Below are positions 15,472-22,714 of a stretch of 27,372 bases of DNA, piece after piece. The DNA is taken from NCBI GenBank assembly GCA_050260215.1, contig JBLNBU010000252.1, forward strand, positions 1 to 27,372, given 5' to 3'. Below the pieces are notes generated by a model. That model saw nothing but the letters and a program-made list of their open reading frames with translations. It had not been told where the DNA came from and made no database searches. The position numbers were made by a program, and so were the translations under genes. Source of the stretch: JBLNBU01 sp050260215 (GTDB taxonomy: Bacteria > Pseudomonadota > Alphaproteobacteria > Rhodospirillales > Magnetospirillaceae). The first letter of the stretch is position 1; each line of letters begins with the position of its first letter.

Positions 15472-16517
15472 CGTCAGAGCCGACCCCCGAGGCCGTCCCG
15501 GCCGAGCCCGCCCCCGAAGTCCCGCCGAGCGGGGAGCCCGCGACACGATCCTCGTGGACCGGGCTGGTGGTGCTGGCCGGGCTCCTGCTGGCGCTGGTGG
15601 CCGCGGCGATCACCTTCCCGCGCTGGAGCCCGCTGCTCGACCTGGGCAGTCTGTCCGACCGCAGCGCCGAGACCGCGCCGGCGCCCACGCCGGCCCCCGT
15701 CGGCGCGCCGGCCGCCGAGCTGGCCCAGCTGCGCGCCGAGCTGGACGCCACCCGCGAGCGGCTGTCCGCCCTGGAAACCCGGGTCGCCCGCCTGCCCGAA
15801 GCACCGCCCCAGCCTGCCGGTCCGGCGACCGCCCAGACCCCCGCCCGACTGGGCGAGGAAGTCGACGCGCTGGGCCGCCAGCTGGCCGAGCTGCGCCGCA
15901 CCGCCGCCGATTCGGGCGCGGTGCTGCGCCTGGCCGACCGGGTCGAGCAGGTCGACGCCCAACTGCGCGAGCTGGCCGGCCGCCGGTCGTCGGGCGCCGC
16001 ACTGCTGCTGGCTGCCGCCCAATTGCGCGAGGCCATCGACCGCGGCATGCCCTTCGACGCCGAGCTGCGCGCACTGAAGGCCCTGGCCCCCCAGGACGAG
16101 GAGATCGCCAAGGCGGCCGAGGCGCTGAAGGCGCGCGCCGCCGCCGGCATTCCCACCCGCTCGGTGCTGGAACACCGCTTCGATGCCCTGGCCCCGCAGA
16201 TCGTCCGCGCCGAGGTGCTGCCCGCCGCCGACGGCTGGTGGCGCCAGACCGCCAACCGCCTGCTGTCGCTGGTGGTCATCCGCCGCGAGGACGGCTCGGA
16301 AGCCGGCGACGGCGCCGCCGCGGTGGTGGCGCGCGCCTCGGCCCGCCTGGGCCAGGACGACCTGGCCGGCGCCGCGCGCGAGCTGGGCCGCCTGACCGGC
16401 GCGCCGGCCGAGACCGCCGGGCCGTGGATGGCCGATGCCCTGGCCCGCGTCGGGGCCGACCGTTCGACCTCCGAGCTGACCGCCCACGCGGTCGCGCTCA
16501 CCGGCGCGGGGAAATAG
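15468..16517 (+). CDS. Mic60/mitofilin-like inner-membrane protein
   Basis: The protein has 349 residues. A short acidic Pro-rich cytoplasmic tail (1-28) is followed by one transmembrane segment (about 31-50: WTGLVVLAGLLLALVAAAIT). Then come a Pro/Ala linker, a coiled coil (about 80-170, LAQLRAELDATRERLSALETRV), and a helical C-terminal domain containing AAAQLREAIDRGMPFDAELRALKAL and ending near FDALAPQIVRAE. This architecture and the location between hemD and a HemY-like gene are those of alphaproteobacterial Mic60 homologues. Mitochondrial Mic60 forms crista junctions, and bacterial homologues shape intracytoplasmic membranes. The membrane role here is inferred. Confidence 0.8.
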   Translation: MTSEPTPEAVPAEPAPEVPPSGEPATRSSWTGLVVLAGLLLALVAAAITFPRWSPLLDLGSLSDRSAETAPAPTPAPVGAPAAELAQLRAELDATRERLSALETRVARLPEAPPQPAGPATAQTPARLGEEVDALGRQLAELRRTAADSGAVLRLADRVEQVDAQLRELAGRRSSGAALLLAAAQLREAIDRGMPFDAELRALKALAPQDEEIAKAAEALKARAAAGIPTRSVLEHRFDALAPQIVRAEVLPAADGWWRQTANRLLSLVVIRREDGSEAGDGAAAVVARASARLGQDDLAGAARELGRLTGAPAETAGPWMADALARVGADRSTSELTAHAVALTGAGK

Positions 16518-16521
16518 GGCC

Positions 16522-17796
16522 ATGCGCCGCCTTCTTCTCTTCGTCACCGTCGTCGCCGCCCTGATCGCCGCGGCGGTGTGGCTGGCCGACCGGCCGGGCG
16601 AGGTCACCATCCATTGGCAGGGCTGGCGCATGGACACCACCGTGCCGGTGCTGTCGCTGCTGCTGCTGGCGGTGCTGGGGGTGATGCACCTGGTGCTGCG
16701 GCTGGTCCAGGCGGTGATCGGCGGTCCGCGGCGCTGGCTGGCGGCGCGCCGCCACAAGCGCACCAAGGCCGGCTATCGCGCCTTGTCCGACGGCCTGGCC
16801 GCCGTGGCTGCCGGCGATTCGCGGCAAGCGGCCAAGCTGGCCCGGCGCGCCGACAAGCTGCTGGCCGACCCGTCGCTGACCGGGCTGCTGACCGCACGCG
16901 CCGCCGAGCTGTCCGGCGATGAGGCCGAGGCCAGGCGCCGCCTGGACGCCATGGTCGTCCGCCCCGAGACCGCCTTTTTGGGCTTGAAGGGCCTGCTGGA
17001 CCTTGCACTGAAGGACGGCGACCGCGAGGCGGCGCTGGACTATGCCCGCCGCGCCTGGGCGTTGCAGCCCGGTGCCGAAGGCTTGGGCGCCACCTTGTTC
17101 GAGCTGCAGGCCCGCTCCGGCCAGTGGGCCGAGGCCGAGGCCACCCTGGCCGAGGCGCGCAAGCGCGGCACCATGAGCGGCGCCGAGCTGGCGCGCCGCC
17201 GTGCCCTGGTGCTGGATGCCCGGGCCGCGGCAGCCGGCGACGCCGCCGAAGCGATGAAGCTGGCGGTCCAGGCCTTCGAGGCCGACTCCATGCTGGCGCC
17301 CGCCGCCGCCCGTGCCGCCCGCCTGCTGCACCGCGCCGGCAAGGCGCGCAAGGCCGCCTCGGTCATCGAGACCGCGTTCGCCTGCAATCCCCATCCCGAC
17401 CTGGTCGCCGCCTGGCTGGACCTGGGCGGCGACGAGGCGCCCCTGGCGCGGGTCAAGCGCCTTCAGAAGCTGGTCAAGACCAACCCCGAGGCCGGCTGCG
17501 GCCATCTGGCCCTGGCGGCCGCCGCCCTGGACGCCAGGCTGTGGGGCCAGGCGCGCACCCATCTGGACCAGTCCGGCGATACCGGCGCCGAGGCCTGTCG
17601 GCTGTGGGCGCGGCTGGAACGCGAGGAACGCCGCGACGAAGCAGCCGCGCTGGCCTGGACCGCCAAGGCCGCCGCCGCCGGGCCTGCCGCGGCGTGGGTC
17701 TGCAGCACCTGCGGCGCCACGACCGCGGCGTGGTCGGCCACCTGTCCGGCCTGCGGCGAGGTGGACGCCCTGGACTGGCGTCAGCCAAAGGTCTAG
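16522..17796 (+). CDS. HemY-like TPR membrane protein with C-terminal zinc ribbon
   Basis: The protein has 424 residues. Two N-terminal hydrophobic segments (about 3-22 and 42-66) flank the HemY_N signature PGEVTIHWQGWRMDTTV. A TPR-rich helical domain (about 80-385) follows. The C-terminus WVCSTCG ... TCPACGEVDALDW has Cys394, 397, 408 and 411 in a CxxC-x10-CxxC rubredoxin-like ribbon. The gene name HemY is historical in proteobacteria; this is not protoporphyrinogen oxidase. It starts 4 bases after the Mic60-like gene and ends the operon. Likely role: assembly factor at the inner membrane for tetrapyrrole or envelope processes. The biochemical activity is unknown. Confidence 0.85.
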   Translation: MRRLLLFVTVVAALIAAAVWLADRPGEVTIHWQGWRMDTTVPVLSLLLLAVLGVMHLVLRLVQAVIGGPRRWLAARRHKRTKAGYRALSDGLAAVAAGDSRQAAKLARRADKLLADPSLTGLLTARAAELSGDEAEARRRLDAMVVRPETAFLGLKGLLDLALKDGDREAALDYARRAWALQPGAEGLGATLFELQARSGQWAEAEATLAEARKRGTMSGAELARRRALVLDARAAAAGDAAEAMKLAVQAFEADSMLAPAAARAARLLHRAGKARKAASVIETAFACNPHPDLVAAWLDLGGDEAPLARVKRLQKLVKTNPEAGCGHLALAAAALDARLWGQARTHLDQSGDTGAEACRLWARLEREERRDEAAALAWTAKAAAAGPAAAWVCSTCGATTAAWSATCPACGEVDALDWRQPKV

Positions 17797-17823
17797 TTGC
17801 TTTTTCGTTCTCGGTGGGTGATG

Positions 17824-17847
17824 GTTCTCCGGGGGACAACGGAGAAC
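17824..17847 (+). promoter_or_regulatory. Hairpin covering the nuclease ribosome binding site
   Basis: Perfect 7-base arms GTTCTCC (17824-17830) and GGAGAAC (17841-17847) enclose a 10-base loop. The right arm contains the GGAG Shine-Dalgarno sequence of the nuclease gene (7 bases before ATG 17852). In RNA, folding would hide the ribosome site. There is no T-run, so it does not look like a terminator for the upstream operon. Confidence 0.55.
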
Positions 17848-17851
17848 GGCT

Positions 17852-18286
17852 ATGGCTTGGGGCAGGGCCGCGGTGGCGGCCGTAATCATCACGCTGGCCG
17901 GGCCGGCAGCGGCACGCGACCAGGTTCCCGGACCGGTCGAGGCCGAGCTGGTCCGAGTCATCGACGGCGACACCATCGTCGTCCGCGCCAAGCTGTGGCC
18001 CAACCTGCTGGCCGAAACCCATGTACGCCTGCTGGGCGTCGACGCCCCCGAGCTGAAGGGTCGTTGCGACGCCGAACGGGAGCTGGCCGAAAAGGCCCGC
18101 ACATTCGTTGCCGGCCGCCTGGAAAACGCCGCCATACGCCTGTTCGACGTCCGCCCCGACAAGTACGGCGGCCGGGTCCTGGCGCGGGTCGAGGCCGGAG
18201 GCAAGGACCTGGCCGACCAGCTGCTGGCCGCCGGCCTTGCCCGCCCCTATCACGGCCGGCGCCGCGAAGGATGGTGCGACGACTAG
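17852..18286 (+). CDS. Secreted thermonuclease-family (SNase-like) nuclease
   Basis: The protein has 144 residues. Residues 1-21 (VAAVIITLAGPAAA then ARD) form a Sec signal peptide, so the mature enzyme is periplasmic or secreted. The staphylococcal-nuclease fold signatures are present: VIDGDTIVV (calcium-binding Asp), HVRLLGVDAPELKG (catalytic Arg and Glu), and DKYGGRVLARV (second catalytic Arg). All key residues appear intact. ATG 17852 has GGAG 7 bases upstream, within a hairpin. It lies 55 bases after the HemY-like gene and ends 15 bases before the convergent yifB stop. Substrate (DNA or RNA) is not determined. Confidence 0.9.
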   Translation: MAWGRAAVAAVIITLAGPAAARDQVPGPVEAELVRVIDGDTIVVRAKLWPNLLAETHVRLLGVDAPELKGRCDAERELAEKARTFVAGRLENAAIRLFDVRPDKYGGRVLARVEAGGKDLADQLLAAGLARPYHGRRREGWCDD

Positions 18287-18301
18287 GAGGCGTGCCGGTC
18301 C

Positions 18302-19819
18302 CTACGACTGCCGCCCCGGCATCAGCCGCCGATAGGACAGGGCCTCGGCGACGTGGATGCGTCGCACGCCTTGTGCCCCGTCGAGGTCGGCCAGGGTGCG
18401 CGCCACCCTGAGCACCCGGTGCCAGCCGCGCGCCGACAGCCGCATGCGCTCGGCCGCCTCGGCCAGCAGGGCACGGCCCGGGGCGTCAGGGGAGGCGACC
18501 TGCTCCAACAGCTCGCCGTCGGCCTCGGCATTGGTGCGCACCACGGTGCCGGCGTAGCGGTCGGCCTGGACGGCGCGCGCCGCGGCGACTCGGGCGGCAA
18601 CCTCGGCCGAGCCTTCAGCCGGCGGCGGCAGCGACAGGTCGGCGGGGCTGACGGCAGGGACCTCCACATGGAGGTCGATGCGGTCGAACAGCGGCCCCGA
18701 GATGCGCGACTGGTAGTCCTGGCCGCAGCGCGGCGCCTTGTTGCATGCCAGTGCCGGGTCGCCCAGGTGGCCGCACCGGCAGGGGTTCATGGCCGCCACC
18801 AGCTGGATGCGGGCGGGATAGGTGACGTGGGCGTTGGCGCGCGCCACCACGGCACGCCCCGATTCCAGCGGCTGGCGCAGCGCTTCCAGGGCGCCGCGCT
18901 GGTATTCGGGCAGCTCGTCCAGGAACAACACCCCCAGATGGGCCAGCGACACCTCGCCCGGGCGCGCCTTCAGCCCGCCGCCGACCAGCGACGGCACGGA
19001 GGCGGAATGATGGGGGTCGCGGAAGGGCCGGCGCAGGATCAGTCGCCCCTCGGCCAGCTGGCCGGCCACCGAGTGGATCATGCTGACCTCGAGCGCCTCG
19101 GCCGCGGTCAGTGGCGGCAGGATGCCGGGCAGGCGCGAGGCGAGCATGGACTTGCCCGAGCCGGGCGGACCGATCATCAGCAGGTTGTGCGATCCGGCCG
19201 CGGCGATTTCCAGTGCCCGCTTGGCGGTTTCCTGCCCCTTGACGTCCTTGAGGTCGGGCAGGGCGCCCGCGTCCTCGGCGATGCGGGGCGACGGGCGGGC
19301 CAGCACCTGGGTGCCCTTGAAATGGTTGATCAGCGCCAGCAGGCTGGGCGCGGCCAGGATGGCCACCTCGTCGCCCGCCCAGGCGGCTTCCGGGCCCTGG
19401 GCGCCCGGACAGATCAGCCCGCGCCCGGCGCCGTTGGCGGCAATCGCCGCCGGCAGCACCCCGGTCACCGGGGCAATCGAGCCGTCCAGACCCAGTTCGC
19501 CCAGGCTGACCCAGCCCTGGACCTCGTCGGCGGGCAGCACCCCCATGGCGGCCAGCAGCCCCAGCGCGATGGGCAGGTCGAAATGACTGCCCTCCTTGAG
19601 CAGGTCGGCGGGGGCCAGGTTGACGGTGATGCGCTTGGGCGGCAGGGCCAGGCCCAGGGCGCTGAACGCCGCCCGCACCCGCTCGCGGCTTTCGCCCACA
19701 GCCTTGTCGGGCAGCCCGACCACGGTGAAGGCCGGCAGCCCCGCCGCCACCTGGACCTGCACGTCGATGTCCAGCACCTCGATGCCGGCAAAGGCGACGG
19801 TGGGGGCGTGGGTGGTCAT
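18302..19819 (-). CDS. YifB/ComM-family Mg-chelatase-like AAA+ ATPase
   Basis: The protein has 505 residues. The N-terminal ChlI-like domain has VAFAGIEVLDIDVQVQ and GLPAFTVVGLPDKAVGESRERV. Walker A GPPGSGKS and Walker B VLFLDELPEY lie in the AAA+ core, followed by AMNPCRCGHLGD and SGPLFDRIDLHVEVP, then the Mg_chelatase C-terminal domain. ComM in naturally transformable bacteria is a hexameric branch-migration helicase acting on integration intermediates. That function is assigned by family, not shown here. ATG 19819 matches the usual family N-terminus. The in-frame ATG at 19849 overlaps a probable -10 box. No clear Shine-Dalgarno sequence is present. Confidence 0.93.
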   Translation of the reverse strand: MTTHAPTVAFAGIEVLDIDVQVQVAAGLPAFTVVGLPDKAVGESRERVRAAFSALGLALPPKRITVNLAPADLLKEGSHFDLPIALGLLAAMGVLPADEVQGWVSLGELGLDGSIAPVTGVLPAAIAANGAGRGLICPGAQGPEAAWAGDEVAILAAPSLLALINHFKGTQVLARPSPRIAEDAGALPDLKDVKGQETAKRALEIAAAGSHNLLMIGPPGSGKSMLASRLPGILPPLTAAEALEVSMIHSVAGQLAEGRLILRRPFRDPHHSASVPSLVGGGLKARPGEVSLAHLGVLFLDELPEYQRGALEALRQPLESGRAVVARANAHVTYPARIQLVAAMNPCRCGHLGDPALACNKAPRCGQDYQSRISGPLFDRIDLHVEVPAVSPADLSLPPPAEGSAEVAARVAAARAVQADRYAGTVVRTNAEADGELLEQVASPDAPGRALLAEAAERMRLSARGWHRVLRVARTLADLDGAQGVRRIHVAEALSYRRLMPGRQS

Positions 19820-19847
19820 GGGAGGTCCAAAGGGTTCGTCCGGCGGC

Positions 19848-19856
19848 ATTGTATAC
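19848..19856 (-). promoter_or_regulatory. Candidate -10 region / GTATAC site before yifB
   Basis: The minus strand reads TGTATACAAT across 19857-19848. It contains TACAAT, a good -10 hexamer about 29 bases before the yifB ATG, and the palindrome GTATAC. No convincing -35 lies at 16-18 bases. If used as a promoter it excludes ATG 19849 as the yifB start. The rest of the 183-base divergent gap to the kinase holds only a weak candidate for the other direction (TAGAAT at 19958-19963). Confidence 0.35.
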
Positions 19857-20002
19857 AGGAATGCCGGGCATGAGTCGAAGACATTGCGCGCGACAAGGGA
19901 ACTTGGCCCCTTGGCCAGTCGGCCTCGCCGCCGCTTCTCTTTCCGTTAGACCGGAGGTAGAATTGCCGTGGGCGTATGGGCGGTACGGCTGAAAAGGGCG
20001 GC

Positions 20003-21475
20003 ATGAGGATCCGTAGTCTTGGCGTGATGGCCGCACTGCTGGCGTTCTGGGCGGCTCTGGTCGCGGCATCGCTGGCGTCCAGCCTGGACGTGGTCGAGTC
20101 GCAGGCCCGCGCCATCGCGCTTGAACGCGCGCGCATGCTGTTCACCGTGATCGAGACCACACGCCTGTGGAACGCCCGCCACGGCGGCGTCTACGTGCCC
20201 GTCGACGACCGCACCGCCCCTAATCCGTGGCTGGAGGACAGCGACCGCGACGTCAGCATCGACGGGCGGGCGTTCACCAAGGTCAATCCCGCCTACATGA
20301 CCCGCCAGGTGGCCGATATGGTCCGCGAGCGGCGCGGGGTGTGGTTCCACCTGACCTCGCTGAAACCGATCCGGCCCGGCAACGGCCCCGACGAGTGGGA
20401 AGCGGGCGCATTGAAGCGCTTCGAGGCCGGCGAGCGCGAGCTGATGGAGCTGAGCGAGGCCGACGGTGCCCCGGCCTTCCGCTACATGGCGGCACTGACC
20501 GTCGAGAAGCCGTGCCTGGCCTGCCATCGCAAGCAGGGCTACGAGCTGGGCCAGATCCGTGGCGGCCTCAGCGTCACCATGCCGGCCGAGCCGCTGCTGG
20601 CCGAACTGGGCCCGCAACGCCGCCAGATCGTCGTCATCCACCTGTTCGGCTTCCTGCTTCTCAGCGGGGCCTCCATGCTGTTTGCCGTGCGCCTGCGCCG
20701 GTCATGGCGGGCGCTGGCCGAAGCCAAGGCCGAGCAGTCGCGCGTCATCGCCGAGCAGACCGGCGAGTTGCGCACCGCCAACAACGAGCTGGCACGCTCC
20801 AACGCCGAGCTGGAGAATTTCGCCTACGTCGCCTCGCACGACCTGCAGGAACCGCTGCGCATGATGGGCAGCTACGCCCAGCTGGTGGAGCGGCGCTACG
20901 GCGGTGCCCTGGACGGCGACGGGCGCGAATTCCTGGGCTACATCTCCGAGGGCGCCGGGCGGATGAAGGCGATGATCGACGACCTGCTCGCCTATTCCCG
21001 CGTCGACCGCGGCGTGCCTGAGCGCGACGAGGTGGACATGGAGCTGGTGGTGGACGCCGCCCTGGCCAACCTGGCCGCCGCCCTGACCGAATCCCAGGCG
21101 GTGATCGTCCGCCCGTCGCCGCTGCCAATGGTGCAAGGCGAGCTGGGCCTGCTGGTGCGGCTGCTGCAGAACCTGATCGGCAATGCCGTCAAGTACCGCC
21201 GCCCCGGCGCTGTGCCCCACGTAACCGTCTCGGCCGAGGCCGACGGCAGCGGCTGGCGGTTCTCGGTGGCCGACGACGGCATCGGCATCCCCGAGGACGC
21301 CCGCGAGCGGGTGTTCATGATCTTCCAGCGCCTGCACGGCCGCGAGGCCTATGCGGGCACCGGCATCGGCCTGGCCATCTGCCGCAAGATCGTCGAGCGT
21401 CACGGCGGCCGCATCTGGGTCGACGAAGCTCCCGGCGGCGGCAGCGTCTTCCGCTTCACCCTGCCGGGGTCGTAG
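20003..21475 (+). CDS. Membrane histidine kinase with DUF3365/Tll0287-like heme-c sensor domain
   Basis: The protein has 490 residues; ATG 20003 has AAGGG 5 bases upstream. TM1 (about 6-27) and TM2 (about 208-228) bracket a periplasmic domain. It contains GGVYVPV, NPWLED, FTKVNPAYMTRQ and the c-type heme motif CLACH (Cys171, Cys174, His175), typical of DUF3365 sensors. After TM2 comes a coiled linker, HisKA with FAYVASHDLQEPLRMM (phospho-acceptor His279), and HATPase with NLIGNAVKY, DDGIGIPED and GTGIGLAIC. Family knowledge suggests a covalently heme-bound sensor of redox or a diatomic gas; the ligand is unknown. No response regulator gene is nearby, so it is an orphan kinase. It is divergent from yifB. 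Confidence 0.9.
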   Translation: MRIRSLGVMAALLAFWAALVAASLASSLDVVESQARAIALERARMLFTVIETTRLWNARHGGVYVPVDDRTAPNPWLEDSDRDVSIDGRAFTKVNPAYMTRQVADMVRERRGVWFHLTSLKPIRPGNGPDEWEAGALKRFEAGERELMELSEADGAPAFRYMAALTVEKPCLACHRKQGYELGQIRGGLSVTMPAEPLLAELGPQRRQIVVIHLFGFLLLSGASMLFAVRLRRSWRALAEAKAEQSRVIAEQTGELRTANNELARSNAELENFAYVASHDLQEPLRMMGSYAQLVERRYGGALDGDGREFLGYISEGAGRMKAMIDDLLAYSRVDRGVPERDEVDMELVVDAALANLAAALTESQAVIVRPSPLPMVQGELGLLVRLLQNLIGNAVKYRRPGAVPHVTVSAEADGSGWRFSVADDGIGIPEDARERVFMIFQRLHGREAYAGTGIGLAICRKIVERHGGRIWVDEAPGGGSVFRFTLPGS

Positions 21476-21498
21476 GAAAATACACCAGGTCTTGCGAG

Positions 21499-21538
21499 GC
21501 GGACGTTGCAGCCCCGCAACAGGGGAGTCCGCTGCAAC
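21499..21538. other. Interlocked pair of mutually exclusive hairpins (non-coding)
   Basis: Fold A pairs GCGGACGTTGC (21499-21509) with GCAAC (21516-21520) and GTCCGC (21527-21532), leaving a 6-base loop and a 6-base bulge. Fold B pairs GTTGCAGCCCC (21505-21515) with GGGG (21522-21525) and CTGCAAC (21532-21538), again with a 6-base loop and a 6-base bulge. Both have 11 base pairs and share bases, so only one can form at a time. The element starts 23 bases after the kinase stop. No known RNA family is recognised. Confidence 0.5.
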
Positions 21539-21541
21539 TGG

Positions 21542-21568
21542 ATCCGTAGTTGCCCGGCAACTGCGGAT
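21542..21568. repeat. 27-base near-perfect palindrome
   Basis: Arms ATCCGTAGTTGCC (21542-21554) and GGCAACTGCGGAT (21556-21568) pair over 13 positions with one T/G wobble and a single central base. It contains the same GTTGC/GCAAC words as the preceding element. It may be a terminator-like stem for the kinase transcript, an operator, or part of a repeat unit. No T-run follows. Confidence 0.55.
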
Positions 21569-21607
21569 GCAGGCTTGCCCCGGGTCGTCGGCCGATCTTC
21601 CCGCTCG

Positions 21608-21634
21608 CCATGGCCGGGCTTGACCGGGCCATGG
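21608..21634. repeat. REP-like palindrome
   Basis: CCATGGCC (21608-21615) and GGCCATGG (21627-21634) flank a GGGCTTGACC-containing centre, the same core as the elements at 178-200, 6421-6439 and 21686-21704. The rest of the 21476-21728 interval between the convergent kinase and gshB genes holds these repeats and no plausible gene. Confidence 0.55.
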
Positions 21635-21677
21635 ACGTATGTCTGCCGATAATACGTTCAACATCAATGGGTTGGCG

Positions 21678-21704
21678 CACCCCCAGGTCAAGCCCGAGGG
21701 TGAC
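21678..21704. repeat. REP-like element, second copy in this interval
   Basis: GGTCAAGCCCGAGGGTGAC (21686-21704) is the exact reverse complement of the string at 6421-6439. CACCC (21678-21682) and GGGTG (21698-21702) form short arms. It lies 24 bases from the gshB stop codon. Confidence 0.55.
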
Positions 21705-21728
21705 GACGGAGGGTGGGGGGACAGGGAC

Positions 21729-22694
21729 CTACGCGGTCGGGATCCGCGCGGTGCTGGCACGCCGCAGCTCGATGGCGTCCCAGATCAACCGCTCGACGCA
21801 GGTGTCGTCGAAGCGGTCGATCTCCTGGATCCCGGTGGGCGAGGTGACGTTGATCTCGGTGAGGTAGTTGCCGATGACGTCGATGCCCACGAAGATCAGG
21901 CCGCGATCGCGCAAGGTGGGGCCGATGGCCTCGCAGATCTCGCGGTCGCGCGCGGTCAACTCGGCCTTGGTGGCCTTGCCGCCCACATGCAGGTTGGAGC
22001 GGGCCTCGCCGGCCTGGGGCACGCGGTTGACCGCACCGGCGGCGACGCCGTCGACCAGGATGATGCGCTTGTCGCCGGCGCGCACATCGGGCAGGTACTG
22101 CTGGACGATCACCGGTTCGCGATAGAGCTGGGTGAACAACTCCAGCAGGCTGCCCAGGTTCTCGTCGTCGGGCTTGACGTGGAAGACGCCGGCACCGCCG
22201 TTGCCGAACAGGGGCTTCAGCACGATGTCCTTGTACTCGGCGCGGAATTCCAGGATCTGCGCCCGGTCTGCGGTGATCAGGGTGGGCGGCATCAGCCCTT
22301 CGAAATGGGTCACCATCAGCTTTTCCGGCGCATTGCGCACATGCACCGGGTCGTTGACCACCAGGGTCTCGGGATGGATGTGCTCGAGCAGGTGGGTCGC
22401 GGTGATGTAGGCCATGTCGAAGGGCGGATCCTGGCGCATCAGCACCACGTCCATGGTGGCCAGGTCGACCAGCTGGGCCTCGCCCAACATGGCGTGGTCG
22501 CCCTTGACGCGCTTGACCGCCAGGGGCCGGACACGGGCGAAGACGCGGCCGTTCTTCAGCGACAGGTGCTGGGGCAGGTAATGAAACAGCGCGTGGCCGC
22601 GCTTCTGCGCCTCGAGCGCCAGGGCGAAGGTCGAGTCGGCGTTGATGTCGATGCCCTCGATGGGATCCATCTGGATGGCGACGGCAAGGCTCAT
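21729..22694 (-). CDS. gshB: Glutathione synthetase
   Basis: GshB ligates glycine to gamma-glutamylcysteine using ATP. The 321 residues fit the prokaryotic ATP-grasp GshB family of about 315. Signatures are AIQMDPIEGIDINADSTFAL, MRQDPPFDMAYITATHLLE, VLKPLFGNGGAGVF, VQQYLPDVRAGDKRIILVDG, RSNLHVGGKATKAEL and the ending GIDVIGNYLTEINVTSPTGIQEID. ATG 22694 has AGGAAGGGA about 8 bases upstream. It is the last gene of the rsmI-yraN-BON-SirB1-gshB run. gshA is not in the window. Confidence 0.97.
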   Translation of the reverse strand: MSLAVAIQMDPIEGIDINADSTFALALEAQKRGHALFHYLPQHLSLKNGRVFARVRPLAVKRVKGDHAMLGEAQLVDLATMDVVLMRQDPPFDMAYITATHLLEHIHPETLVVNDPVHVRNAPEKLMVTHFEGLMPPTLITADRAQILEFRAEYKDIVLKPLFGNGGAGVFHVKPDDENLGSLLELFTQLYREPVIVQQYLPDVRAGDKRIILVDGVAAGAVNRVPQAGEARSNLHVGGKATKAELTARDREICEAIGPTLRDRGLIFVGIDVIGNYLTEINVTSPTGIQEIDRFDDTCVERLIWDAIELRRASTARIPTA

Positions 22695-22714
22695 GGCGGT
22701 TCCCTTCCTCGCTT

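Noticed and set aside
17797..17850. Rho-independent terminator after the HemY-like gene
   Set aside because: The hairpin at 17824-17847 is not followed by a T-run and its right arm holds the ribosome site of the next gene. The T-run at 17800-17806 precedes the stem instead of following it.
19848..19860. GntR-type operator around GTATAC upstream of yifB
   Set aside because: Only one short palindrome, no second site and no regulator gene nearby; a -10 box is the simpler reading.
21476..21728. A small protein gene in the kinase-gshB interval
   Set aside because: Frames starting here run into gshB antisense sequence or lack a ribosome site and motif; inverted repeats explain the sequence better.
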